Positions 36,055 to 48,081 of a stretch of 64,000 bases of DNA are shown here, in pieces (position 1 is the stretch's first letter; every line of letters starts with the position of its first letter). The notes beneath the pieces are model-generated. The model had not been told where the DNA came from. It saw nothing but the letters and a program-made list of their open reading frames with translations, and did no database searches. This DNA is from Endomychus coccineus (Eukaryota > Arthropoda > Insecta > Coleoptera > Endomychidae), in assembly GCA_958510875.1 (NCBI GenBank), contig OY294069.1:2604001-2668000 (forward strand), written 5' to 3'. The position numbers were made by a program, and so were the translations under genes.

Positions 36055-37245
36055 GGTTAGACACTGTGTTCGTGAATTCCATCTAGCCTACTAAATTAAC
36101 TGGCCAGCTCCAAGAAATTGCTTCGATAAAAAACCTTGGCACTAGATTCAAATGTATAAGAATTAGATGCTTTTCAATATACATTAAACAACTCCGGAAA
36201 AGGGTTCGTGCAATAAAAAAGTCCAAAATTTGAGATGGCTGGCTCGGAAACGCCTGACAATACACGATGCGGTCTGTTAGAAGTACTGTACATTGAACTT
36301 TTTCCACTAATATACAGTAGTGCCAAGGTGTAGGTCCACCATATTGCTCTAGCTTCTAAACTAAGCTCCAAAGAGTGTCATCGCTAAAAGTTCGATTGAC
36401 AAGTTGTGGCCAAAGTCGTCGTTCTAACACTCTTTAAGTTGGACGATCCTGTATGAATGAACGTTCCGCACAGCTATCCCGAAAATATTAAAGTTTACAC
36501 ACTCAAATAGCAGTAAATTTAATCGAGACAAATTGCTTTCTTTACGATCGCGTTATCAGGCGAGGCGTTTGGAAGATAAATTCCGGTTTATTATAATCGG
36601 CCTTGTAATGAAAATACGATGGCGTTTCTTCCTCAAACGAGGTCGTGGGCGTAAATTTCATTAGAAAATCCTCCCTCCAACCGTACGGCTAAACTTCTCC
36701 AGTCATCAATTCACGTTTATATGAATAGTGTCCGTGTTCGGGGCACTGTGTGCGAGTTCAACAACGATATCACACGCAGTTAACGTTTTATACGTTCAGA
36801 TTACACTAATTTCCGCCTACCCCCCACTGAATTATGACTTTGTTTCTCTCGCCTAATTCCGCGCTCGGAATATATTCAGAGGAAAATTGAGCGATAAAGG
36901 TGACACAATAAACATTAACTGTTAAGTAGAGAACACGATAATCCTCCTACATCAGGATGAACGCAAGAAAAGTCCAAAATTTATTTTTATGATGAAATGA
37001 TACTTTTCCTTCTCATATTGTTAAATGAGGCCACACCAACTATATGATTTTCCCGTGATGAACCTCTTGGTGACCCGATCTCAATACCATCGAATGATCC
37101 GGCGATTGTTTGAGCTGAATAATCATGCAATTGTAAATGTCGCAATGAACCACGATGCTTATTGTTTGATATATGTTTTCTCCAAGAATTGGACAACGGA
37201 TAATACTTTTTGCCCTAAATGGGGTTTTATAACATTTTCGTCTGG
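36055..37245. other. No gene recognised
   Basis: Two overlapping minus frames (36083-36307, 36174-36371; WWTYTLALLYISGKSS) might be worn LINE RNase H sequence but are too degraded to call. The rest, including a less AT-rich part at 36560-36860, has no frame of interest. Confidence 0.3.
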
Positions 37246-37249
37246 CTAC

Positions 37250-37370
37250 TAAATTTCAAATATACACTTTCGTTCGAGGGTTGTACACGTAGAGAAATAA
37301 TGGATTTTGGGCAAAATTTGGAAAATCTCAAGCCATTCTATGAAAATAAAAGAACATTATTATTAAAAAA
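37250..37370 (+). repeat. Dispersed repeat, copy 2 (see 23462-23580)
   Basis: Same block order as the first copy: tacactttcgttcgagggtt, agagaaataatggattt, aatctcaag. Confidence 0.6.
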
Positions 37371-37534
37371 CTGTAATCAATTGATCACATGACTTCCCTC
37401 ACTATTATGAACAAATAGCTTTCGAACAGTTCTGCAGGTCAAATATAAATGAGTGCATGACCAGAAAATAACAGGGATCTACTCGGGACATCGATCTTAC
37501 AATAAGCTTTTATTCATTTTCTTCGGACTCCTTT

Positions 37535-37690
37535 CCAACAATCTTATCATGAATTATGGTTCCATCCCAATTTTTGCTGATACTTGACAGTTTACAATGT
37601 GAAATAAATAATTAATTGTAGAACCTTACAACTAGGCGTGAGAAGCCAATTTTTCCATTTTACATATAAATTTTTACATGTTTTCTCGTG
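37535..37690 (-). repeat. Dispersed repeat shared with 40497-40730
   Basis: Blocks ctgatacttgaca, ccttacaactaggcgtgaga and ccattttacatataaatttt occur in both loci in the same order, with the 40.5-kb copy longer. There it lies upstream (minus-strand sense) of a PLE endonuclease, so it may be 5' PLE sequence. Confidence 0.6.
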
Positions 37691-37699
37691 AAATATTAA

Positions 37700-39195
37700 C
37701 GTCTCCTATTCTTGAGCAGGTAAATGTGGAAAAACTCCTGGAAATAAAACAAATGGTGCCACAATCGGAAATCCCATGTGACATTGTGATGTACCATCTT
37801 CAATTATATATATAAAATAATAATTGATTGAGTTCGTTTACAATAAATATGAGATTTATCACTAAAGTATAAATACTTGTATGTGAATAATATACATTAA
37901 TATAATATAAATAAACAATGATGTATGTGCGATATTTTGCAATTTAATATAAAATTAATTCTAGTGTCAATAATTGAATAACTACGACTAGAATAGCAAG
38001 TGAATTATGACATTCTCGTTCTCTATACAATTAGCGGACGTCTAATGCAAATCGCTCTGTAGTAGGTATAAAATTACCGTCAAGACAATAAAGTACGCGA
38101 AATCGTCGTAGAAATCTCGATTGGCTTATCAACAACAATGCAGTAAAGCGTACAGGTCGAACGGTTCGAATCAATTAACGACATTTACAATTACAAAACT
38201 TTTAATTCGATACAAATAAGGCAGTGCACAACGCGCACAACTCGCAATACAATCTTCAATATCCGAGACTAGTGCTTTTTTTTTAAACGTGGCACTTAGC
38301 GACCGAGTCTTTGTTAATTAGTAAAACGTATACTATGATAGTCTACGAAAGCAATCCACTTCAGTATAAACTCTATACCATTATCGACAGGCTTGGAGGC
38401 GCGATGTCTCAGAACGATATACAGACTAAGGGACGTGAATTTACAAAACGGGGCAATCACAGTTCGAACATCATGACTTCTTCGCTGAAGTGACAATATA
38501 GCATGGCTAGTCAGATGATTTCAAGCTCTGATCCCTGCATATCAATGATACTAATAATGATGCAATAGTATGAGCCACAAATACTTGAACAAAAATTAGA
38601 AACCACAATTACAATTGGCTTTTCTCAATTCTTCTTCCCCGGCGTGGGACTACTTATGCAAATTTTACAAGGGCCGCGGATCAGCAGTTTTATTGAATCC
38701 TTCCTCTAACTCGGACACACGCTATTATATTTAAAAATCAATTGACGTTGTTTTCTAGATAGGAAGACATGGATAATACATCATAAAACATTAAAAAACT
38801 CAAATTCATTGAAATTGAACAGATAAGAACAGACAGAAAATGATTCCAATTATATTCCCAAAGACAAAGGATCATTGACATAAAGTAAATAATAAAATCA
38901 AATGTCAAACGCTGCCAAGACGTTTGGCGGAAAACTTCACGAGAAAGCGTAAGGCTATTTTACGAATATTCTGTAGCTTTTTCACACTTCCTTCGATGCT
39001 AACAGATGAATGTGTCTTTCAAGTTGTCGTCATACATTAATATTCTGAAAAGTTCTTGACTTTACAGAAAAGGGATGCGGATGGGCCTCTTCACCGAGTC
39101 ATATTCCGAATATCGGGAAAATGTCTCTTTCGATGTTTTGAGCGGACACTATCCATGTTTTCTCGAACATATACACTAATTTCCTCGCTGTGGTG
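37700..39195. other. No gene recognised
   Basis: AT-rich, with 60-codon frames only. The octamer ATGCAAAT appears near 38657 in a locally GC-richer patch. Not enough to call a regulatory site. Confidence 0.4.
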
Positions 39196-39199
39196 ATAG

Positions 39200-39309
39200 C
39201 AGGGTATGGCAGTTCTGGCTAGAATTTTATGCATTGATCAATTTTGAAAGAAAAGGCTAGTCTTATCTTCAAAACATGAAGTCCGCGTACCGCCGGTTGG
39301 GAATCACTG
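39200..39309 (-). mobile_element. hAT-like transposon terminus
   Basis: Read on the minus strand the sequence starts CAGTGATTCCCAACC at 39309 and continues GGCGGTACGCGGAC, the familiar terminus type of hAT elements and their MITEs. The opposite end and the 8-bp duplication were not found, so this is a partial copy. Confidence 0.55.
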
Positions 39310-39632
39310 GTCTAGATAGTCTCAAAAAAAGAGTTTAAAAAAAGTCTGTTCCAATCGACTTATACCATTTGAATATTGTGCAGCTCGGACTGAAATAAGA
39401 TTCGAGTAATTCTATAAAAAAAATTGAGATGACATAATTATTGGAGAATTGTACTGTCGGTTCGCCAAAAATGCGGATAAAAGATTTTTTGAAGTAATTA
39501 TTCTTCACTTGTCAATTGAATGTCCCTCAGCCAAAGTTATCTCGGCATTAGAAAATATGGAGATTAATGTCCTTATAAGTAAGAAATAATCCCCCTTATC
39601 TATTAAAGTCTGAATTACTGTCTAAATACAAA

Positions 39633-39665
39633 GGAAGTTTCAGTTACCAAGTAGCCATCATCAGA
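39633..39665 (-). ncRNA. Hammerhead-like motif (family B)
   Basis: Minus strand: TCTGATGA core, an extra T, GGCTAC-TTG-GTAACT as helix II (originally GTAGCT), then GAAAC. Downstream TTCC replaces the expected GTTC. It lies about 100 bp downstream of the endonuclease stop, the position occupied by the family A motif relative to its element. Confidence 0.5.
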
Positions 39666-39762
39666 GAAAACAAAATTGGAAATCAAAATGTGCTTGTTCG
39701 AATTCAATTTGGAATTAGTAATGCAAATAAGGTATCATCTGTTTTCAAAGTAATAGATATTC

Positions 39763-40101
39763 TTATGGAATGGCGTGACCTGTATTTAAAATATGTTCTG
39801 CTAATGTTGATAATTCACTATTATCTCTGTTTACATGGGTATTATGTTCTTCATACAGACTTAGAATATTCCTAATGGTTTGGCCCCCATAGCATTTTGA
39901 ACAAATCTCACAATAACTTTTGTAGATTCCAGATTTGTCGATGTCTGAAACTTCATCAAAGGTATTGTCTAAATGGTTCTTTATAAATTTAGAAAACAAA
40001 TTATATCGTTTATTAATGATAAGAGTAAATTTTGAACTTGAACATTGAATAATTTGTTGCAAAGACTCCAAGTAGGTTGATGGATTGCTTTCATTCTCCA
40101 T
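39763..40101 (-). pseudogene. PLE GIY-YIG endonuclease domain
   Basis: Ends the PLE polyprotein and nicks target DNA. Visible: FTLIINKRYNLFSKFIKNHL, then SGIYKSYCEICSKCYGGQTI (GIY motif, CxxC-type zinc knuckle, and YGG where most members have YIG), HNTHVNRDNSELSTLAEHIL and NTGHAIP. The spacing is as in other PLE endonucleases. The frame is open for 112 codons, but the RT half is missing, so it cannot be an active element by itself. One of the better-preserved coding pieces in the window. Confidence 0.8.
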
Positions 40102-40319
40102 TTTTGAATAGAAATTAACTTATTGATCCGCTGGAGTATATCTATTTGTTTGTGTAGGTTCTCTGTATAAGTAGAATTCCAAAAAGTACATCAAAATTTG
40201 TTACTTATAAGGGTGAAAATATTATAGATACATCTGTGCCAAACTTTTGGAAACTGATTTCATTGCGATTTTAAGGATATTTCAAGTTCGCTTGGAAAAA
40301 TATATACCAAGAAAGGGGA

Positions 40320-40766
40320 CAGTGAATTCCTCATTGCCCCTCTTCAGTACTTCACTATAGTTTTAGTAAATAAGGGTAGGGTGATTATTTCTTACGTTAT
40401 TATTATATGTCACCACAGTTGTATGTTCTTTTATAATTAACTCTCCTGATAAATGAGCTTTTTTTTTCCTTTAGAATCTTTCTTGTTTATCAACTCTAGG
40501 TTTTCAAGTATCTTATTATAAATCACGGTTTCCAATCCAATCGTTTCTGATACTTGACAATTTGCAAAGTCAAAAACAATGAATTGAAGAATGCCCGGAA
40601 GAATGTTGTAGAAGACACCAGAGGACACCAGCCTTATAACTAGCCGTGAGAATCGAAGGCCCATCGTGAACCAACTGTTCCATTTTACATATAAATTTTT
40701 ACGTCTTTTCGTGAAATTCGTAACTACGGAATACAAAAAGCAGCCTTGACGTTGACCAGCATGCAA
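40320..40766 (-). repeat. PLE-like tail and upstream block
   Basis: 40325-40400 has cagtacttcactatagttt, taaataagggtagggtgatt and atttctta, matching the family B tail and the minisatellite monomer. 40497-40730 is the repeat shared with 37535-37690. A 109-codon minus frame (40437-40766) runs through both, with no domain that I recognise; it may be the N-terminal region of a PLE protein. Confidence 0.45.
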
Positions 40767-40769
40767 TAA

Positions 40770-42240
40770 TAAGTCACGAGAAAAAATTGACGCATAAAAT
40801 TTACAACCCTTTAGATAAAGGGCAAAAAGGAGTGCTTTTCAATGTAGTCTATTCCACAAGTCGTAGAGAATTCATCCGTCAACAATGGGAAGAAGAAGTA
40901 GAGAGATATCGTAAAGTTAGCTTGGCCATAAACAGGTGCAAACCCATCTAGAAGGCTATGCGAGTTTACAGCACACGCCACCCGATAGGACAGTAAACGA
41001 CACAGCGGGTATTTAGACTTTAGTTCCGAGCAATTCACACACAACTAGGGATACCTTATTCTGTTGATATATTAATGTTTTTACGACTTGTCAAAAATTT
41101 GCACCAGTTCCAGGTTCGGAATGTAAGTCGGTTTATGACTTCTGAGAAGCACGAGATTTAATAGATTCGGTACTATTATGGTTATAATAAAGATATTCTC
41201 GGTAAATAGGAGTATTGTCGGAAAATTACCTGAACAGGATGAACTTACGTCTTTCGTTTTCATAATAAAACCGACAGACCAAGTATATCGGAGTATCAGT
41301 CGCGAAAATAGGATCAATTTAATCTATGAAACGAAGAGATATCAAGCAGACTGGGTGCGGTTTTATGGCTCATATAGCCACATTCACAATGCCCACCAAT
41401 CACTCATAAGGCCGTAACTTCTTGATATCATAATACCGAACGGAGCCGTACCCTGTTCAACTAAAGATTTTAACATTAATTAAAACATATATCAGTAACA
41501 ATGAGACGTTTCACATATTTATGGGTTCTTTCATATCTCTACGTTGTCAAACCGGAATTTATTCTTCCACGTTCAGCTTGGTCTATTATTATTTTGAGTA
41601 ACAATCGAAAATAAATGGATTCAGATGCATGACGCCATCTACGGCAGGAAAATTGACAGGTATTATATTTAACTTTTTTTAACTTACGTTTATTTAATTC
41701 ATACTCATACTTATAATTCCTTCCAAAATATAAAAAACATACTCTAGGCTATCTCATAATTTTACCTGCAGAATGTCCGAAATTAATATTTTAAAATTTA
41801 ATAAATGACGTCATCAAAGTTGGATGGTGACATTAATTCGAGATGAAGACTTACCAGCGAGAAGGATAGTACGGCGACATGTAATATTCTGTGTAGAAAG
41901 CATGTAAAACAATATTTGAAATGCGTAGTCGTACACACAATTAATATCTACCAAGTATTGGTTATATTTTTGAATCGATGTTCAAAATCAAAGGTTTGCA
42001 AAATTTTGCGGTTAGAATATTCAGAATTTGAAAAAAATATTAAATTGTTTGTTACATTTGAAAATAATGAACAGTTGATCCTGCTCTTGTACTATGATAT
42101 CGAGAAATTGGAAACTACTACAGAGATGTCAAATTTAGTGATAGGAATCATTTCTGTCCCTTTTATATCTTCTACTAGCAGCAGTTTCTCAACTTTCTAT
42201 TTCGGAAAGGTTTCCAAAAGAAACATAATGATAATACTAT
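40770..42240. other. No gene recognised
   Basis: AT-rich. The 108-codon plus frame at 41916-42242 (ILRLEYSEFEKNIKLFVTFE) shows no known domain. Frames at 40811-41044, 41081-41317 and 41178-41417 overlap on opposite strands and look like chance. Confidence 0.35.
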
Positions 42241-42245
42241 AAACT

Positions 42246-43330
42246 ATAAACAAACAAGCGGATGTGGAACGGGCAATACACCTCCTTTTTTACCCAATAT
42301 CTTTTTAGGCAAACCTCCTTAAAATCAGTATCAAATCAGTTTACAAAAGTTTGACATGAATATTAAGCCGATGATGTTTTCGCGATTATAGGTGAAGATT
42401 TTGATTTACATGCCTTTTTGAACATGCTTAATATCCTGTAGAAATAGAAACAGATAAGCAGCTTGCTTTCCTTGTTATCAACATTATAAAACATAGTAAT
42501 CACTTGGAATTCAACATATATACAGAAAACCCACTCGAATAAATAAGTATACTCCTGCGGATTCATTTATACCAATTAATTATAAAATAGCTCAATTTAA
42601 TTGTTTATAGATTATTAAACGTCCCTTTGAGCCAGCAAAATGATAACAACGAAGTTGAGAAACTTCATGAAATAGCATTGGACAATTGTTATGACAAATC
42701 AATAACCTAATTTCTAAAAAGAAAAGCAATCAATTAACCAAATTAGAGCCTTCAAATAGTTCAATAAAATTCAAAGGTTTCACTCATCGTTCTTCAGTTA
42801 TTAATAAATGTCATAAGTTGTTTTCTAAATTTGGAATACAACGCGCTTATAGATGCAACAATAAGCTAAAAAAACCGTGTAGGCAACAGCTTGAGAAAGT
42901 TTTCGACTTCAAGAAATCCGAGATTGACAGTCGTGTTGATAATGCCATGAGGGCCAAATTAGATGGAATATTCTAACTCGGTCTAAAGAACATTTTTCCC
43001 GTATAAGGAAAATTAATGGGGAAAAATCAATATTAGCCGAACTTATTCTAAATACAAGTCTCACCATTTCTCAAATCTATCACTCTTTATAAATATCTTG
43101 GTAATTTAGAACGGAAAATTCATATTTATTTCTAGCTGAGAGTAATCCATCATATGTCCTATTAATTCCAAACAGTATTCGAACAGGCACATTTTGATTT
43201 CGAATTTAGTTTACTCTGATGCTGGCTATTTGGTATCTGAAAGGTCCTTAGTACTTTAACAGTTTTTTTAGTGGATACGAGTAATTGTTCCTTATTTATA
43301 GTATTATAATACAATTGTGGCCAAGAATTA
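42246..43330 (+). mobile_element. PLE family B, RT to tail, decayed
   Basis: The frame fragments run in PLE order. At 42360-42430: ADDVFAII then DFDLHAFLNMLN (catalytic box, with the residues before ADD lost). At 42475-42545: FLVINIIKHSNHLEFNIYTE (the FLDxxI block). At 42600-42700: LLNVPLSQQNDNNEVEKLHE, IALDNCYD. At 42765-42930: FKGFTHRSSVINKCHKLFSK then RCNNKLKK. At 43130-43260: the tail with tccaaacagtattcgaacag, a hammerhead-like motif (43209-43245) and tagtactttaacagttttt. Many stops. The nucleotide start matches 8640. Confidence 0.75.
43209..43245 (+). ncRNA. Hammerhead-like motif relic (family B)
   Basis: TTTACT then CTGATGC (last core A mutated to C), TGGCTA-TTTG-GTATCT stem, GAAAG in place of GAAAC. 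Its position in the tail is equivalent to 39633-39665. Confidence 0.4.
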
Positions 43331-43479
43331 TCAAGAAGTCGAACGAATATGATTCTGCCCTATATGGTATAACCTATTGCTATATATATATACCTCATCG
43401 ATTAAGAATTGAAAATTTTTTTTTGGGCGTTAGAGAGGTAGACACAATGCTTAGATAATAATGATAATTATATGTCTTT

Positions 43480-43890
43480 GACTGGGAGTTTTGTACGTTT
43501 AAGGGGTGATAACTTATTTGTTTGAGATCTTGTATTAATGCCATGAGCTGAGACTGTTCTATAATTTTTATTCTTATGCAAAAACTTAATGACTACTTTA
43601 ACAAATAAAGTTTTATTTCTAGTAATTTACTTTCAGAAAAGAGAAGATTTGTGAGTTAAATTCTTGATTTGTGCATGATAACTTTAATTATATACTTTTG
43701 TACTGAAGTTATTATTATTGTATAAGCCACTCCGTAGGCAGTTATACCATACGTGATTATGGATTCAATTAGAGAATAATAGATTGTTTTTGAAAACTTT
43801 AATTTAAGAATACCTCTGAGTTGTTCAAATTTGAAGATACTTTATTACAGATTATTGATGCAGCATTTCTCAACGACCACTGCTTTATAC
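43480..43890 (-). pseudogene. LINE RT thumb and C-terminal fragment
   Basis: Minus strand, from 43850 down: KTIYYSLIESIITYGITAYG then SVQKYIIKVIMHKS, the 'LYxALxxSxIxYGIxxWG...LQkxxIKxI' thumb block of non-LTR elements. SESKLLEIKLYLLKVVIKFL, SAHGINTRSQTN and LSPLKRTKLPV, its C-terminal end, follow. The frame is continuous apart from one stop. Different family from the 48-kb LINE. Confidence 0.7.
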
Positions 43891-43894
43891 CTTT

Positions 43895-45115
43895 ATTTCC
43901 ATCAACGAGAATACAGTTTAACAGAAAATAAATAAATCGTCGACGTGTCTAATATAATCTAGATGGAATTATAATTTCTTCCTGAAATATTACGTCCAGA
44001 TGTGTGAAATATTTAGTAGGGAAACGTACTGAAGTGGAAGTAAATTAGCTGACTACGACGACAACGGTTCAGATGAAAAGTGCGCGCGTGGGTGACAAAA
44101 GAAAGCACAGCTGCCTGACATGTGTCCAAAGTCTACCTTGATGGACAGTGGCCGCACGAGTTACAGCCACCCCCGCTCTTATAAAAGTTCCGATTTTAGT
44201 TCCGGATAATAATCGTGGACTATGACCCTAAATAATATGCCATTTATTGGGATCTGACGTGAATGACGTCGCATTCCCAAACTTTCTCCACACAATAGCG
44301 ATTTTAATGAAGGGATTATATTTATACAGGGTATTCGGCGTAGAATCCACAAAACCTCGAGCCTTGTAATAACTTAGATTCAATACAGATTTACAACGTC
44401 AAGAGAAAGGTTAATATCGTCTAAGTTCCAGCTGCAATTAAATTACTTTGTATAGGAAAGAAATGCGAAATAACAAAAAAAATAGCAATACGCTTAAAAG
44501 TACTTTTTGTTTAATTATCTGAACTCCATAACCCTCTTTAATATCCCGCAAACGTTTACGAGAATTTCAATAAACAGATTGTCTTTTGTCTCTCGCGTGG
44601 CTTTAGCTGGGGGCATCGGGTATGCCGCGAGAAGGTGACGCGCTGGCATATATACAGGGGCGGCCGAAGGCGGAGGTCTAGTTCGATTAGTCGTGCCAAG
44701 TTAACCTCATAACCGGCAGTCAATGACATTACGTTATTAGCATATAGATTGCGCCCTTTAGTGTGGCGAATGACCATCGGAATTGCTTGTAATATTCACT
44801 GATCTCTGTGTTTTTACGGCTAACTATATATATGCGGTACACGCAAATCCGTACCACGTTTTACAGGCTTATTTACGACTCTTAATTAACACTCGCCTTC
44901 AGCAACGATCTCCTTAAGTATAAACGACACTCAAACACATACAAGTACTTGCGTACACGGCAAAAATCATTCTAATAAGAACACTACTGATTTTCATGGT
45001 TGAAAACAGGACGTTCACCTTTGAAAGCCATGCACTATGAATGAAGGGATCGAGTTTGATTAAAATTTGTTAACAATAACTCATTAGGTCATATTTTTAC
45101 CGAGGGAGGAGCCAG
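43895..45115. other. No gene recognised; two less AT-rich islands
   Basis: 44040-44230 and 44580-44780 are noticeably richer in G+C than their surroundings and contain no frame longer than 73 codons. The second holds TATATACAGGGG followed by GC-rich sequence. They could be regulatory or exonic host sequence, but nothing identifies them. Confidence 0.3.
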
Positions 45116-45119
45116 GTTC

Positions 45120-45215
45120 TAGGAAAAAGAAATCAAGAAATCTCCAGAACCATAAAGCCAACAAACTTGAAATTTGTTACCCTAATGGGGTAAAGGGGGT
45201 TGTAATGGATAATAT
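45120..45215 (+). repeat. Interspersed repeat module related to 61.67 and 62.88 kb
   Basis: gaaatctccagaaccataaa, then acttgaaatttgttaccct and ggggtaaa resemble the 'tcatcacgaa..., ctccaaaggag / cccaaacggggtaaa' modules at 61670-61770 and 62880-63210. Class unknown. Confidence 0.35.
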
Positions 45216-45575
45216 ATCCAGTCATAGCATCTCTATTAGAGGCCATCTCAATGAAGAATTCCATGTTATCAGTCAGTGGATGGATATATTCTTGTTAATT
45301 ACAGTAAAAATCCATTTGAACTGAAAATAATTAACAAATTATTTAAATTTTGAAAATCTTATAACCTTCAATATACAGTTGAATAGATCTCAATCAATCA
45401 ATCAATTAATCAAAACGAGGGCGGACAAGTCCGGAGCGCTCAGACCGCTCGATTGGGTTCATTTTTTTTAATATGGCACTGTGAAGGAGTGATGGCTTAA
45501 AACATCACTATTACCGAAGCTAGAACAACGCCATGTCTATAATTTATAAATACTCAGCTTGGAACCCCTGTACAG

Positions 45576-45872
45576 GTATGGTAAAGGATCGCCATCTAAA
45601 GACATGGCAAAAGATGTAAAAGATATGACAAAAAGATGTGAAGGTATGGGAAAGGATCGCCATGTAAAGATATGGCAAAGGATGTAAAAGATACGACAAA
45701 GGATGTGAAGGTATGGGAAAGGATTGCCATGTGAAGATATGGCAAAGGATGTAATAGGTATGACAAAGGATGTAAAGGTATGGGACAGAAACGCCATGTA
45801 AAGATATGGCAAAGGATGTAAAGGTATGGGAAAGGATCTAATGGTATGACAAATGATGTAAAGGTTCCTGAT
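45576..45872. repeat. Minisatellite, 67-bp period with about 22-bp subunits
   Basis: Successive 67-bp units begin atgggaaaggat(c/t)gccatg (for example at 45647 and 45714). Each unit is built of three related pieces around atggcaaaggatgtaaa. About four to five units. It gives a repetitive minus-strand frame (45537-45920) that is an artefact of the repeat. Confidence 0.85.
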
Positions 45873-45924
45873 GATACAGATGAAATTACTGGTATTCATG
45901 GCCATGCAAAGGACTGACAACGAA

Positions 45925-47190
45925 TCGCCATGTAAAGGTCTGGTTCCTGAGATTTTTAGTTAGATACATTACGTAGACAGGAATTATACCATATTGGATT
46001 TCATGGTTTATCGTTTATCACTTACATATTTAGTTAACAACACTTTGTACAGACTGGTACTGATACTCATTCTGATGACTACTGACTGATGACTCATTAC
46101 GGCTTACTAGTAGCTCACGCTGACTAATAACTATAATCTTGCGATCTATATAAACATATTCTCCTTTAGAGGGATATGTATGTATATGGCTAATATTGAA
46201 CTGGCTTATTATAACAATGTGCGACATGGCTCAATAAGCATAGCATGAAATAAGAAAATTGAAATTACGAATTTATCTAGTTTAAGATTTATGGAATATA
46301 AATTCCTTATTGGGATATTACACCTCATGTCTGATGGGTTTCTGGAATCACAAAGTATTCCATTTAGAGACAATATCGATGACGTGATAACCGCAACGTG
46401 AATTCAGAATCGAAACGAATATCTGAAAAGATGTCAACGTTGGGACGAAAATTGACGAATAATGTGGAAAATAAATTCATCTGCAGTGTAATTTTCATAT
46501 TCCATAATAGGATCCACTGCGTGTATAAAACCTAAGTTTCTATTGATGTAAGTTTGGCAATTGATACAACAAAGGGTTGAAGAGATGAAATCTAGAAGGC
46601 AAGCAGCAGCCCAGTCTGCGCAATGTAATAATATATAAGTAGGTAAGTACAAATAGGTGATGCGTTCTGTTATCTGGGGTCGTTGGGCAATAAGGATTTA
46701 TTTATCGGGACGGTGGTACGCTCCGCGACCACGCTCCTATCGGTACTTGTTAAATGCAGGCATTACAATGCAGAGGATCGTTATCCAAGCGCTATGTTTC
46801 ATCGATACCAACGATTCTACATCAACATTATTGCTGAATCGTGAATAGGCGACTTGTAGCAGCCCACGTCGATTCAACAGCTTACCTCAAACTTTGCTAT
46901 ATCTGCCTGCATTTAATTACCATCATCGTAATCGCTGAGTTTAAGGTTAAAAAGCATTCTCGGTATACGCTGAATGCCATAAGGATAACGTCAGAATAAT
47001 ATACAGATCAGCTATTCTGTAACTGATACTGTATCCATTACATTGCTTCCTATATTTTCCCCAAAAATATGTTTGAAAGTATGGGCTAACAATTTTGAGA
47101 CTCGAATCTTACTCTGAAAACCTAGATTGAATGCATACGAAGTGCAAAGTTTAATTCAATGTTGGAAGATGTTACGTTGTGATAATTTAT
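45925..47190. other. No gene recognised
   Basis: AT-rich, frames of 60-72 codons without motifs. Confidence 0.4.
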
Positions 47191-47258
47191 CATATTGATA
47201 TAATAAAATAAAACACTTTTACTTTGTTTTTATCACATATATTATAGAAATAAATCGT

Positions 47259-47292
47259 GATCATAGTTTAGACACTAGCGTGTCATCTTCAG
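47259..47292 (-). ncRNA. Hammerhead-like motif, left arm of PLE C
   Basis: Minus strand: CTGAAGA core, an extra T, GACAC-GCTA-GTGTC helix II (five pairs), then TAAAC where GAAAC is expected, then TATGATC. A single mutation has hit the GAAA box. Confidence 0.5.
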
Positions 47293-47489
47293 ATGATACT
47301 AATGTATGAAAATATGAATAATTTTGGCTATTCAGGGTACAATAAAAGACACAGGTAACAAGTGGAGTTGCGTTTGGGAAAGAAAATTTGATGGAAATTG
47401 AGTAATGAGGTAGAGTTAATATTGTGACAAGGAAATTTTAATGCGGAGGACACAAGAGGATTATGGGATTATGTGTTTTTCACACAAAA

Positions 47490-47815
47490 TAATGAATTAG
47501 CTCTAGGATCTCCATTATTATGTTCACTTTTGGCAGATATTATCATGTCTTATATTGAGAACACTATAATGAGTTCCCCTAGCTAAAAAAACATATTCAT
47601 TGCTGGTTTAGATATGTAGATGATGTCTTATACTTCTTCAAAGGTACATCATGACAATTGAATATTTTTTTCTTAGCCTTCATTAAAAATATCCATCCTA
47701 ACATTATATTCACTTCAGAAATTAAGAAAGATAACAAAATAAATTTCCTAGACTTTACCCTCAAGCACCATAATAATATCATTACTTTCAAAATTTATTA
47801 AATTTAATCAAGGGT
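47490..47815 (+). pseudogene. PLE family C reverse transcriptase fragment
   Basis: Frames give NELALGSPLLCSLLADIIMS (the GSPLS-LA block), YIENTIMSS and, after stops, FRYVDDVLYFFKG (catalytic box intact), FFLAFIKNIHPNIIFTSEIK and KINFLDFTLKHHNNIITF (the FLD block). Only the palm survives, about 110 codons. No endonuclease domain is present. Confidence 0.85.
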
Positions 47816-48081
47816 ATTAAAAATAATGCCAATAAAATTTTAAAAGATAAATTAGATGTATTCTACAACATTCTGTTTGATGTCTTGATAACGTAAAATC
47901 TCCCATAATCCTCTTGTGCATTCCTAGTATACCTCCGCATTAAAATTTCCTTATCACAATATTAACTCTACCTCATTATCCAATTTCAATTATACTATTC
48001 CAGCAATGTATTTCCACAACCGGAATCCTACTTGTTACCTGTGTCTTAGATGTTACCACAAATAGCCAAGATTATTCATTA

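Larger units (their letters stand above)
39585..40110 (-). mobile_element. PLE family B 3' part with GIY-YIG endonuclease
   Basis: Contains a 112-codon open frame for the endonuclease (39763-40101) followed on the minus strand by a tail with 'tttgatttc', the hammerhead-like motif (39633-39665) and a tail with actttaatagataaggggg and attatttctta. The sequence from 39720 down matches the plus-strand tail at 43160-43260. The upstream part may continue to about 40730 (shared with 37.5 kb). Confidence 0.75.

Noticed and set aside
36083..36371. Overlapping minus frames as LINE RNase H
   Set aside because: WWTY...SGKSS is suggestive but catalytic blocks are not found; too weak to call.
38160..38185. 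GGTTCGAATC resembling a tRNA B box
   Set aside because: No A box, acceptor stem or anticodon arm can be built upstream.
41916..42242. 108-codon plus frame as a gene
   Set aside because: No motif, AT-driven composition and no supporting context.
45537..45920. 127-codon minus frame with repeated hydrophobic peptide
   Set aside because: Generated by the 67-bp minisatellite; the repeat period explains it fully.
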